From an uncultured Oscillospiraceae bacterium (lineage in GTDB: Bacteria; Bacillota; Clostridia; Oscillospirales; Oscillospiraceae), in assembly GCA_934597125.1 (NCBI GenBank), contig CAKTQM010000001.1, positions 1 to 64,000 of the forward strand: a stretch of 64,000 nt of DNA. The letters run 5' to 3'. How positions within the stretch are numbered: the stretch's first letter is position 1; every line of letters starts with the position of its first letter. A model generated the notes under the pieces. That model made no database searches, was not told the DNA's origin, and worked only from the letters and a program-made list of their open reading frames with translations. Below are positions 57,524-64,000 of the stretch, in pieces. The translations under genes and the position numbers were made by a program.

Positions 57524-58249
57524 ATGCAGCGTATTTTAGGACTTGTCCGCCGGTGTGTGGAGGACTATCACATGATCGAGGCCGGCGACCGGATCGCCGT
57601 GGGTGTCAGCGGCGGAAAGGACAGCCTACTGACGCTGGTGTCCCTGGCCCGCCTGCAGAAATTCTATCCCGTTCCCTTTACGGTGGAGGCCATCACCATG
57701 GAGATGGGCATGCCGGGGATGGATTTTTCCGGCGTGGCGCGGCTGTGCGAGGAACTGGAGGTGCCCTATACCCGGATTCAGGTGCCGGTATATCAGATCA
57801 TCTTTGAGGAGCGGAAGGAGAAAAACCCCTGCTCACTGTGCGCCAAGCTGCGGCGGGGAAGCCTGAACACCGCCCTGACGGAGAAGGGCATCCGGAAGAT
57901 CGCCCTGGGCCACCACTACGACGACGCGGTGGAGACGCTGCTGATGAATCTGCTGTTTGAGGGCCGCATCGGCTGCTTCCAGCCGGTGACGTATCTGGAT
58001 CGCACCGGCGTGACCCAGATCCGCCCGCTGCTGTACTGCCACGAGGACGACATCCGCCGCGTGGCGCTGCGGGAGGGTCTGCCCATCGTCCACAATCCCT
58101 GCCCCATGGACGGCCACAGCAGACGGCAGGAGGTGAAGGAGCTGATTGCCTCGCTGGAGGAGCGGTATCCCGATTTGAAGCAGAAGCTGTTCGGCAGCCT
58201 GCAGCGGTATCCGCTGTACGGGTGGGATCTGACGAAGCTGGAAAAGTGA
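57524..58249 (+). CDS. TtcA-like PP-loop tRNA-thiolation enzyme
   Basis: 241 residues. The ATP-binding PP-loop is VGVSGGKDSLLTL near residue 28; CSLCAKLRRG near 105 gives the cysteine pair and CPMDGHSRR near 192 the third cysteine position of TtcA-type enzymes, which bind a Fe-S cluster and thiolate a tRNA cytidine or related base. GHHYDDAVETLLMN near 133 is a family hallmark. ATG 57524 follows ttggaggcacc. Divergent from the L13-S9 operon. Confidence 0.85.
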   Translation: MQRILGLVRRCVEDYHMIEAGDRIAVGVSGGKDSLLTLVSLARLQKFYPVPFTVEAITMEMGMPGMDFSGVARLCEELEVPYTRIQVPVYQIIFEERKEKNPCSLCAKLRRGSLNTALTEKGIRKIALGHHYDDAVETLLMNLLFEGRIGCFQPVTYLDRTGVTQIRPLLYCHEDDIRRVALREGLPIVHNPCPMDGHSRRQEVKELIASLEERYPDLKQKLFGSLQRYPLYGWDLTKLEK

Positions 58250-58295
58250 GGCGGCTCGCGTACGCGGGCGAATCAGGATTGGGAGGTATGACAGC

Positions 58296-58688
58296 GTGAA
58301 AAAGACAGTATGGGCCGTGATCGCCGTTGTATGTGTCTTAGCGGCGGCTTTCCTGCTGGGGACAGGCTTTCAGAAGAGGACGGATGTTCTCTTGACGGAC
58401 TATTCCGTTGCGGAGGAGGGAACGGTGATCCGCCTTGACGTACAGGTGGCGTCATCCATGGGATATGTCAGGGGCTTCAAGGATGACGGCGGCGGTGTGA
58501 GGCCGCATTATCTGAATTTCTACCGCACCTTCGGCGGATTGAACAGCGCATGGGGCGCGGAAAGCTCATTTCTCCTCCCCATTGAGCCGGAGGATACGGA
58601 GGTCTATTTCAATCGCCCCGGCGGCGGGTATGAGCTGGTTTTGCAGAAAGATGCCGCCACCGGCGAATGGATAAGGCCCGCGGCGTAA
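58296..58688 (+). CDS. Small exported or membrane-anchored hypothetical protein
   Basis: 130 residues from GTG 58296 (gggaggtatgac upstream). An N-terminal signal or anchor (VWAVIAVVCVLAAAFLLGTGF, residues 5-25) is followed by about 100 extracytoplasmic residues with beta-strand pattern (EGTVIRLDVQVASSMGYV). 46 bases after the TtcA-like gene. No family recognised. Confidence 0.65.
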   Translation: MKKTVWAVIAVVCVLAAAFLLGTGFQKRTDVLLTDYSVAEEGTVIRLDVQVASSMGYVRGFKDDGGGVRPHYLNFYRTFGGLNSAWGAESSFLLPIEPEDTEVYFNRPGGGYELVLQKDAATGEWIRPAA

Positions 58689-58763
58689 AGGTTCGCCTGC
58701 CGCAAAACAAAAGCGGCAGGGCATGTGCCCTGCCGTGAGATAGCGTATATGGCTATGCATCGG

Positions 58764-58886
58764 CCAAAGGCCCCCTTGTGTAAAGAGGGCTGTCACCGAA
58801 GGTGACTGGGGGATTGTCGGTTGCCGGACAACCCCTCCGTCACGGCATACGCCGAGACACCTCCCCTTACACAGGGGAGGCTTTGG
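58764..58886. repeat. Two module A copies in opposite orientation
   Basis: Copy 58764-58816 (ggcccccttgtgtaaagaggg, caccgaaggtg) and an inverted copy 58823-58885 (cacggcatacgccgag, cctccccttacacaggggagg). Confidence 0.85.
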
Positions 58887-58909
58887 GCGGTGCTGCCGCA
58901 CTTGTGCTT

Positions 58910-59179
58910 TTATGTACCCAGCACCCACTTCACCAGCAGAAGCAGGCAAAAACCGGGCAGGCCCAGAATTGCAACGGTCAGGGCGTTGAACAGGTTCAGG
59001 CCCAGGCTCAGTCCTGTGTAGGCGGTGGTGAGGTTCAGCGCCCACACGGCGCCGAACCCCAGAGCGGTGTTGCCTGCCAGCCGCAGCGCCAGCTTCAGCG
59101 GCGTTTTGAACAGCCGCCAGACGGCTACCAGCAGGAACAGCAGCACCAGCCCCAACGATACCATCTCTACGACCGACAT
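58910..59179 (-). CDS. bofA: BofA-family pro-sigma-K processing inhibitor
   Basis: 89 residues from ATG 59179. Nearly all hydrophobic with three spans (VSLGLVLLFLLVAVWRLF, LALRLAGNTALGFGAVWAL, VAILGLPGFCLLLLVKWVL). The N-T-x-x-G pattern in the second span and the PG in the last match BofA, which controls SpoIVFB during sporulation. It overlaps the end of the yaaL-like gene, the same gene pair as in Bacillus. Confidence 0.85.
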   Translation of the reverse strand: MSVVEMVSLGLVLLFLLVAVWRLFKTPLKLALRLAGNTALGFGAVWALNLTTAYTGLSLGLNLFNALTVAILGLPGFCLLLLVKWVLGT

Positions 59180-59469
59180 GGCTTGCCTCCCTTCACGGCG
59201 GACGCCGCCATATAGCCGGTCTCGGCGGGCGCCGCGGCGCCGTCGCGGCGGTTCACCGGCATGCCGGAACGCTCCTTGACGCACCGCAGCAGATAATCGT
59301 ATTTCGCTTTCAGGGCATTGATCTCGAAAATGCTGGCTTCCACCAGCTCCGGCTCGCAGACGTAGTTGAACCGGTCATAGGCCTCCTTCAGCTGGCGGTT
59401 GATCTGATCCAGCTCCTGCCGCAGCTCTTTGTCGGTGGGCCAAAGGATATCCTTCTTCGTTTTCGCCAT
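59167..59469 (-). CDS. yaaL: YaaL/DUF2508-like protein
   Basis: 100 residues from ATG 59469 with gaggacatagc upstream. ELDQINRQLKEAYDRFNYV and INALKAKYDYLLRCVKER give the two-helix pattern of the YaaL (DUF2508) family. Function unknown, but it is usually found directly upstream of bofA and downstream of recR. Here recR and dnaX are absent. Confidence 0.78.
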   Translation of the reverse strand: MAKTKKDILWPTDKELRQELDQINRQLKEAYDRFNYVCEPELVEASIFEINALKAKYDYLLRCVKERSGMPVNRRDGAAAPAETGYMAASAVKGGKPCRS

Positions 59470-59585
59470 TGCTATGTCCTCCTCGTTTGAGGCGGGGAGG
59501 CCATGCTTGCCCCGCCTTACAGTGTACGAGTAGTTTGGACAAATATGCCAGATCTTAACCCACAAATTTTGAAAGGAGCGCACCT

Positions 59586-60032
59586 ATGACCCACGAGGAC
59601 TATATGCAGGAAGCGCTGACGCTGGCCCGTGAAGCCGCGGCACAGGGCGAGGTGCCGGTGGGCTGCGTCATCGTCCGGGACGGCGCGGTGATCGGCCGGG
59701 GCCGCAACCGGCGGGAGGAAAAGCAGGCCGTCAGTTCCCACGCGGAGATGGAGGCCATGGCCCAGGCCAACGCGGCTCTGGGTTCCTGGCGGCTGGAGGA
59801 GTGCGACCTGTACGTGACGCTGGAGCCCTGCCCCATGTGCGCGGGAGCCATTCTGAACGCACGGGTGCGGCGGGTGTTCTACGGCGCACGGGATCGGGCC
59901 ATGGGGGCCTGCGGCGGCGTGCTGAATCTGTTTATGGAGAATTTTCCCCACCACCCTCAGCTGGTGGGAGGAATTTTAGCGGAGAAGTGTCAGGCGGTGC
60001 TGTCGGAATTTTTCCGTGGTCTGCGGAAATAG
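59586..60032 (+). CDS. tadA: tRNA-specific adenosine deaminase
   Basis: 148 residues. Zinc deaminase motifs SHAEMEAM near 52 and PCPMCAGAI near 82. TadA makes inosine 34 in arginine tRNA. ATG 59586 follows gaaaggagcgcacct. In Bacillus tadA starts the dnaX-recR-yaaL-bofA block; here it lies divergent from yaaL-bofA. Confidence 0.95.
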   Translation: MTHEDYMQEALTLAREAAAQGEVPVGCVIVRDGAVIGRGRNRREEKQAVSSHAEMEAMAQANAALGSWRLEECDLYVTLEPCPMCAGAILNARVRRVFYGARDRAMGACGGVLNLFMENFPHHPQLVGGILAEKCQAVLSEFFRGLRK

Positions 60033-60124
60033 AAAATTACGAAAAAGCGCAAGTTTTTGGAACATTTCGTGAAAATTTTTCGTCTTATAAACAGATGCCC
60101 CACTATTTTCAGGAGGTACGTTCC

Positions 60125-60706
60125 ATGAAAAAGCTGATCTGTTTCCTTTTTGCCTTCCTCTTTCTGCTGAGCGCGGCGGGCTGCGGCGGGAAAGCCGTTG
60201 ACAACACCTGGATGGAAAACCCCGATACCACCGTGAGCGAAATAGGTGTCTCAAGAATAGAGACGCTTTATTCCGGCGCGTTGAACGCGGATGATCTGCT
60301 GGGCTACGGCGACCGTCACTTCCCCATTTACAAATTTGACACGCTGGAGGAATTGACGCAGTTCAAGGATTCTCTGGAAAATCCGGAGCGCCTTTCTACC
60401 AGCCTTTACAAATATGATGGGATACCGTCCTTCAACGAGGCAACGGAACAATATGACGAGACGTTCTTCTCCGAAAACGCCCTGCTGCTGGTGTATGTGG
60501 TAGCCTCCAGCGGCACGTACCGCTTTGCGGTGGACGCCGTCACCGGCGACGGTGGGAGCCTGTGCGTTCACATTGCGGAAACGACTCACGCGGAAATCGT
60601 GACAGACGATGTGTCCGGGTGGTTCATCACCGTGGCTATTCCTGACAGCGCGGCGGCGGGGTACTCGGAGTTTGATGCTGTGCTGACCGAAGGATCGGAT
60701 CGCTGA
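60125..60706 (+). CDS. Predicted lipoprotein of unknown function
   Basis: 193 residues. Signal peptide MKKLICFLFAFLFLLSAAGC with lipobox cysteine at residue 20. The mature part of about 170 residues has no cysteines beyond the lipid anchor and shows alternating strands and helices (FDTLEELTQFKDSLENPERL, ENALLLVYVVASSGTYRFAV). ATG 60125 follows caggaggtacgtt. Single-gene unit with terminator. Not recognised. Confidence 0.72.
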   Translation: MKKLICFLFAFLFLLSAAGCGGKAVDNTWMENPDTTVSEIGVSRIETLYSGALNADDLLGYGDRHFPIYKFDTLEELTQFKDSLENPERLSTSLYKYDGIPSFNEATEQYDETFFSENALLLVYVVASSGTYRFAVDAVTGDGGSLCVHIAETTHAEIVTDDVSGWFITVAIPDSAAAGYSEFDAVLTEGSDR

Positions 60707-60716
60707 AGAGATGACA

Positions 60717-60756
60717 ACACCCCGCCGCCCATATGGTGCGGCGGGGTGTGTGCTTT
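60717..60756 (+). terminator. Terminator after the lipoprotein gene
   Basis: Stem acaccccgccgc with a loop containing ccatatggt; followed by tgtgcttt. 10 bases after the stop. Confidence 0.78.
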
Positions 60757-61054
60757 GCATGATCCTCGGCGAGCTGCAATCCTTTTGGCAGAAAAGTCGT
60801 CAGATTTTGCGCCAGTATCAATAAAAACCATAAAGCCGAAGGCGGAACGCCCTCGGCTTATTATGGCAGGAAGATTGATGAAAAAAGTTTTTTGTCTCTT
60901 GCAAGTATTAAGATACCCGAGGGTTGTTAAAAATCATCGTAAGGAATCATTACAAAAGTGTTAAATGTTTTCTCAAGTGCTGTTACAACTGCCGTTTCCC
61001 CCGTTTTCGCACCCGTTTCTCCCTACACTGACAGGGAGAAAGGACGTGAGGTAT
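60757..61054. other. Intergenic region before spoIID
   Basis: About 300 bases without a gene. It holds one imperfect hairpin (agccgaaggcg / gccctcggct, 60832-60861) and an AT-rich tract. A cctacact box at 61022-61029 resembles the -10 element of sporulation sigma factor E promoters, but no matching -35 box is clear. Confidence 0.4.
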
Positions 61055-62047
61055 ATGAAGCAGACCATCGCGGCGGGGGTGCTGTTGTGCATGCTGCTGT
61101 TTTTGCCGGTTTGGCTGGGGGCGGAGGAGACCGCGCCGATAGAGGAGCCGCCAGCCGCCGCCGAGCCGGCGACCGCGGAGAGCGGCGAGGGCTCTGACGC
61201 CGCCCACACGGTGCGGCTGTGGAACGGCAGCGCCGTGGAGACCATGTCGGCGGCGGAGTATCTGCGGTGTGTGGTGCGGGGCGAGATGCCCGCCACCTTT
61301 GAGATGGAGGCATTGAAGGCTCAGGCGGTGGCGGAGCGCACCTATCTCTATTACCGCATGGCGGCCGGAGCGAAGGAGAACCACCCCGACGCCGACGTGT
61401 GTACCGATTCCGGCTGCTGCACGGCGTGGCTCAGCGAGGAGGACGCCAGAGCCAAGTGGGGCGGCAAATTTGATCAGTACGAGGAGAAGATCGACCAGGC
61501 GGTGGCGGACACCGACGGACAGGTGGTGCTGTATGACGGCGCGCCTATCATGGCGGTGTTCCACTCCTCCTCCGCCGGCGTTACCGCCGGAAGCGGCGAC
61601 GTGTGGGCGGCGGAGCTGCCGTACTTAGTCAGCGTCAAGACGCCGGAATCCCCCGACAGCGTGCCCAACTACTACAGCGTCAACACGTTTACCGCCGAGG
61701 AATTCCGCGGGATTTTCCTTAAGGCTCACGCCGATGCCCAGCTGTCCGGCGACACGTCCGGCTGGATCCGCGACGTGCTGATGACGGAGACGGGACGGGT
61801 GGCCTCCGCCACGGTGGGGGGCGTGTCCGTCACCGGCAAGGAGCTGCGGAGTCTGTACGGTCTGCGCAGCGCGGCCTTTACCGTGGAGACGGACGCCGGC
61901 GGCGTTACCTTCCGCGTCACCGGCTACGGCCACGGGGTGGGCATGAGCCAATACGGCGCCAACGAGCTGGCCCGGGAGGGGAAAACCTGGCGAGAGATCC
62001 TGGAGTGGTACTACACCGGCGTGACGATCGGGCTGTACAACGGGTGA
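61055..62047 (+). CDS. spoIID: Stage II sporulation protein D (SpoIID)
   Basis: 330 residues from ATG 61055 (gtgaggtat upstream). N-terminal signal anchor (AAGVLLCMLLFLPVWLG), an acidic Ala/Glu/Pro linker to about residue 50, and the SpoIID lytic transglycosylase domain: AAEYLRCVVRGEMPATFEMEALKAQAVAERTYL in pieces near 70-105, VFHSSSAGVTAGSGDVW near 170, and GYGHGVGMSQYGANELA near 290. SpoIID drives engulfment during sporulation. The catalytic Glu is the one in GEMP. Confidence 0.93.
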   Translation: MKQTIAAGVLLCMLLFLPVWLGAEETAPIEEPPAAAEPATAESGEGSDAAHTVRLWNGSAVETMSAAEYLRCVVRGEMPATFEMEALKAQAVAERTYLYYRMAAGAKENHPDADVCTDSGCCTAWLSEEDARAKWGGKFDQYEEKIDQAVADTDGQVVLYDGAPIMAVFHSSSAGVTAGSGDVWAAELPYLVSVKTPESPDSVPNYYSVNTFTAEEFRGIFLKAHADAQLSGDTSGWIRDVLMTETGRVASATVGGVSVTGKELRSLYGLRSAAFTVETDAGGVTFRVTGYGHGVGMSQYGANELAREGKTWREILEWYYTGVTIGLYNG

Positions 62048-62154
62048 AAAATGTGCTATACTGTATCGTTGTTTACAAAAAGTTCAGGAAAGACCCCTCA
62101 TCTTCGATATAATCAATAGAAAAGACACAAAGACACATTGGGAGGCTTTTGTAT

Positions 62155-62844
62155 ATGGCACGCAACATCCTTGTGGTGGAGGACGACCACAACATTTCCG
62201 ATTTGATCCGTATGTATCTGGAAAAAGAGGGCTTTGAGGTACGCATCGCCTATGACGGCGGCAAGGCCGTGGAGGAATATGACGCCAAGGCGCCGGACAT
62301 GGTGCTGCTGGACATTATGCTGCCGGTGATGGACGGCTGGGCCGTGTGCGCCCATATCCGGGAAAAGGGCAAGACCCCCATCATTATGCTGACGGCCAAG
62401 GGCGACGTGACCGACCGGATCACCGGCCTTGAAATGGGCGCCGACGACTATTTGGTGAAGCCCTTCGAGATGAAGGAGCTGATGGCCCGCATCAACGCCG
62501 TGCTGCGCCGCAGCGAGATCCCCGACGACACCCGCAAGCGGCTGGTATACGACAAGCTGGTTATCGACCTGGACAGCTATGAACTGCTGGTGGACGGCAA
62601 GAAGGTGGACACGCCCCCCAAAGAGCTGGAGCTTCTCTACCACCTGGCCGTAACCCCCAACCGGGTGTATACCCGCAACCAGCTGCTGGACGAGGTGTGG
62701 GGCTTTGACTATTTCGGCGACAGCCGCACCGTGGATGTCCACATCAAGCGCCTGCGGGAAAAGGTGGAGAACGTCTCCGACCAGTGGGCGCTGAAGACCG
62801 TATGGGGCGTGGGCTACAAGTTTGAAGTGAAGCAGCCGTCATGA
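62155..62844 (+). CDS. OmpR-family response regulator
   Basis: 229 residues from ATG 62155, 8 bases after gggaggc; a TTG at 62149 is the alternative. Receiver domain 1-120 with the acidic pair EDD near 9 and the phosphorylation Asp in VLLDIMLPVMDG near 53; C-terminal winged helix (LELLYHLAVTPNRVYTRNQLLDEVWG near 160). Its stop overlaps the start of the histidine kinase gene (ATGA), so they form a two-component pair. Confidence 0.93.
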   Translation: MARNILVVEDDHNISDLIRMYLEKEGFEVRIAYDGGKAVEEYDAKAPDMVLLDIMLPVMDGWAVCAHIREKGKTPIIMLTAKGDVTDRITGLEMGADDYLVKPFEMKELMARINAVLRRSEIPDDTRKRLVYDKLVIDLDSYELLVDGKKVDTPPKELELLYHLAVTPNRVYTRNQLLDEVWGFDYFGDSRTVDVHIKRLREKVENVSDQWALKTVWGVGYKFEVKQPS

Positions 62845-64000
62845 TCGAACGATTCAAGCGAAGATTCAACAGCCTCTACTGGCATCAGTTTGCCCTGACG
62901 GCCGGTATGGTGCTGCTGACGCTGCTGCTGCTGGGCGTCAGCTTCTTCACGCTGAGCTACGGCACCACCACAGCGGAAAAGCGGGGCGAGATGCGCACCC
63001 GTGCCGAGCTGATCGCCCAGGTATCCGCCGACTACTTCGCCGCCGCGGGCGACGCGGGCATCGACGAGGGCACCGCGCTGCGCAAGCTGGCGGACATGGC
63101 CTCGCGGATGACGGATGTGGACTTTCTCATCTGCTCGGCCCAGGGCAATGTGCTGCTGACTACCGACGAGGATCTGGTGGGCCGCAGCATCACCATCCCC
63201 CAGGAGATCGTGGAGAATATTCTGGGGGAAAAGGCGCTGTATCAGGGCCGCAGCAATGTCAACGGCACCTACAGCGTGAAAAAGTTCGCGGTGGCCGTCC
63301 CTGTTTTGAGTAACGACAACCAACTGGTGGGTATCGTGCTGGCGGTGATGGATGAGTCGGAGATCATGCAGGTGTGGCGTTCCTTCATCGGCATGTTTTT
63401 GATGACCTCCGCCATCATTCTGCTGATCTCTTTTTTGGCCAGTTCCGTCACCTCCATGCGGCAGATCAAACCCATCACCGACATGGTGCAGGCCACCCGT
63501 GCCTATGCCGCCGGTGATTTTGACGTGCGTATTCCGGAGTTGGATCGCAGCGATGAGATCGGCGAGCTGGCCCAGTCCTTCAACGCCATGGCGGATTCGC
63601 TGGCGGAGACGGAGCGGCAGCGGCGGGACTTTATCGCCAATGTCTCCCACGAGCTGAAAACCCCCATGACTACCATCGCCGGTTATACCGACGGCATTTT
63701 GGACGGCACCATCCCGCCGGAGCGGGAGCGCCACTATCTGCAGATTATTTCTGACGAGAGCCGCCGCCTGAGCCGTCTGGTGCGGCGGATGCTGGATATC
63801 TCCCAGATCCAGTCCAAGGAGATGAAGAAGGAGGACTTCGACATCTGCGAGGTCATGCGCATCGCCCTTTTGAGCATGGAGCAGAAGATCAATGACCGCG
63901 GGTTGGACGTGGAGACCAATATTCCGGAGGATCCCACCATGGTGCAGGGCGACCGCGACCTGATCACTCAGGTGATCTATAACCTGCTGGAAAACGCGGC
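62841..64000 (+). CDS. Sensor histidine kinase, 3' end outside window
   Basis: The frame runs open to the window end (386 complete codons). Two membrane spans, near residues 17-37 (FALTAGMVLLTLLLLGVSFF) and 178-200 (FIGMFLMTSAIILLISFLA), enclose an extracytoplasmic sensor domain of about 140 residues. A HAMP linker follows (ARAYAAGDFDVRIPELDRSDEIG pattern), then HisKA with the phospho-acceptor His in FIANVSHELKTPM near 270. The ATPase domain begins (QVIYNLLENA, the N box) and is cut. Signal unknown. Confidence 0.92.
   Translation, partial: MIERFKRRFNSLYWHQFALTAGMVLLTLLLLGVSFFTLSYGTTTAEKRGEMRTRAELIAQVSADYFAAAGDAGIDEGTALRKLADMASRMTDVDFLICSAQGNVLLTTDEDLVGRSITIPQEIVENILGEKALYQGRSNVNGTYSVKKFAVAVPVLSNDNQLVGIVLAVMDESEIMQVWRSFIGMFLMTSAIILLISFLASSVTSMRQIKPITDMVQATRAYAAGDFDVRIPELDRSDEIGELAQSFNAMADSLAETERQRRDFIANVSHELKTPMTTIAGYTDGILDGTIPPERERHYLQIISDESRRLSRLVRRMLDISQIQSKEMKKEDFDICEVMRIALLSMEQKINDRGLDVETNIPEDPTMVQGDRDLITQVIYNLLENA

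Overview
The window is chromosomal DNA from a GC-rich, spore-forming member of the Clostridia, most like the gut Oscillospiraceae group (Oscillibacter, Flavonifractor, Lawsonibacter or Intestinimonas type; the genus is inferred, not proven). Supporting signs are the sporulation genes yqfC/yqfD, bofA, spoIID and a YlbJ-like protein, Firmicutes-type promoters and strong ribosome binding sites, a 4-hydroxybutyryl-CoA dehydratase typical of anaerobic butyrate formers, and a BMP-type nucleoside ABC importer. No rRNA, tRNA, CRISPR array, prophage or intact transposase was seen.

Layout. 1-6,115: cut-off flavodoxin-like protein, aminotransferase, divergent radical SAM enzyme, an HTH regulator fused to a superoxide-reductase-like domain, and DUF2461, DUF6179 and DUF6323 proteins. 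6,299-12,499: membrane protein, XpaC/TelA pair, TPM-domain protein, ABC exporter. 12,750-14,342: pyrG. 14,343-15,235: gene-poor, AT-rich tract with a perfect 21-bp hairpin. 15,236-25,205: a visibly lower-GC block with FabZ-like dehydratase, PreA-like flavoprotein, complete branched-chain-amino-acid-type ABC importer, DRE-TIM metallolyase, cyclase-family hydrolase, GntR regulator and MhpD-like hydratase. This is the best candidate for an undescribed catabolic system. 25,247-28,437: GC-rich abfD, thioesterase, acyl-CoA dehydrogenase and a 25-codon stump of etfB. 28,624-35,207: deoC, deoD and a nucleoside ABC importer. 35,267-44,651: small regulator, HPr, mutS2, and the conserved recO-yqzL-era-ybeY-phoH-yqfD-yqfC series. 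44,743-49,500: YlbJ-like protein, proBA and a patch of small regulatory genes. 49,574-54,173: TrmH-type methyltransferase, nitrilase, and a divergent transporter plus M20 amidohydrolase behind a structured leader. 54,504-64,000: ECF sigma/anti-sigma pair, rpsI-rplM, TtcA-like enzyme, bofA-yaaL, tadA, lipoprotein, spoIID, and a two-component system cut by the window end.

How parts work together. The 15-25 kb block reads as importer, ring or double-bond reductase, amide/lactone hydrolase, hydratase/dehydratase and C-C lyase under a GntR-type repressor: a plausible route from an imported cyclic or unsaturated acid to central metabolites. Its last gene lies 41 bases before the abfD operon with no terminator between. 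The deoCD and BMP-transporter genes form a nucleoside uptake and phosphorolysis unit.

A recurring feature is a family of intergenic palindromic repeats (about 15 copies of one module and several copies of two others). They cluster between genes and interrupt the otherwise conserved yqfC-recO series exactly at gene borders. Most long open frames on the strand opposite real genes are high-GC shadows and are left out.
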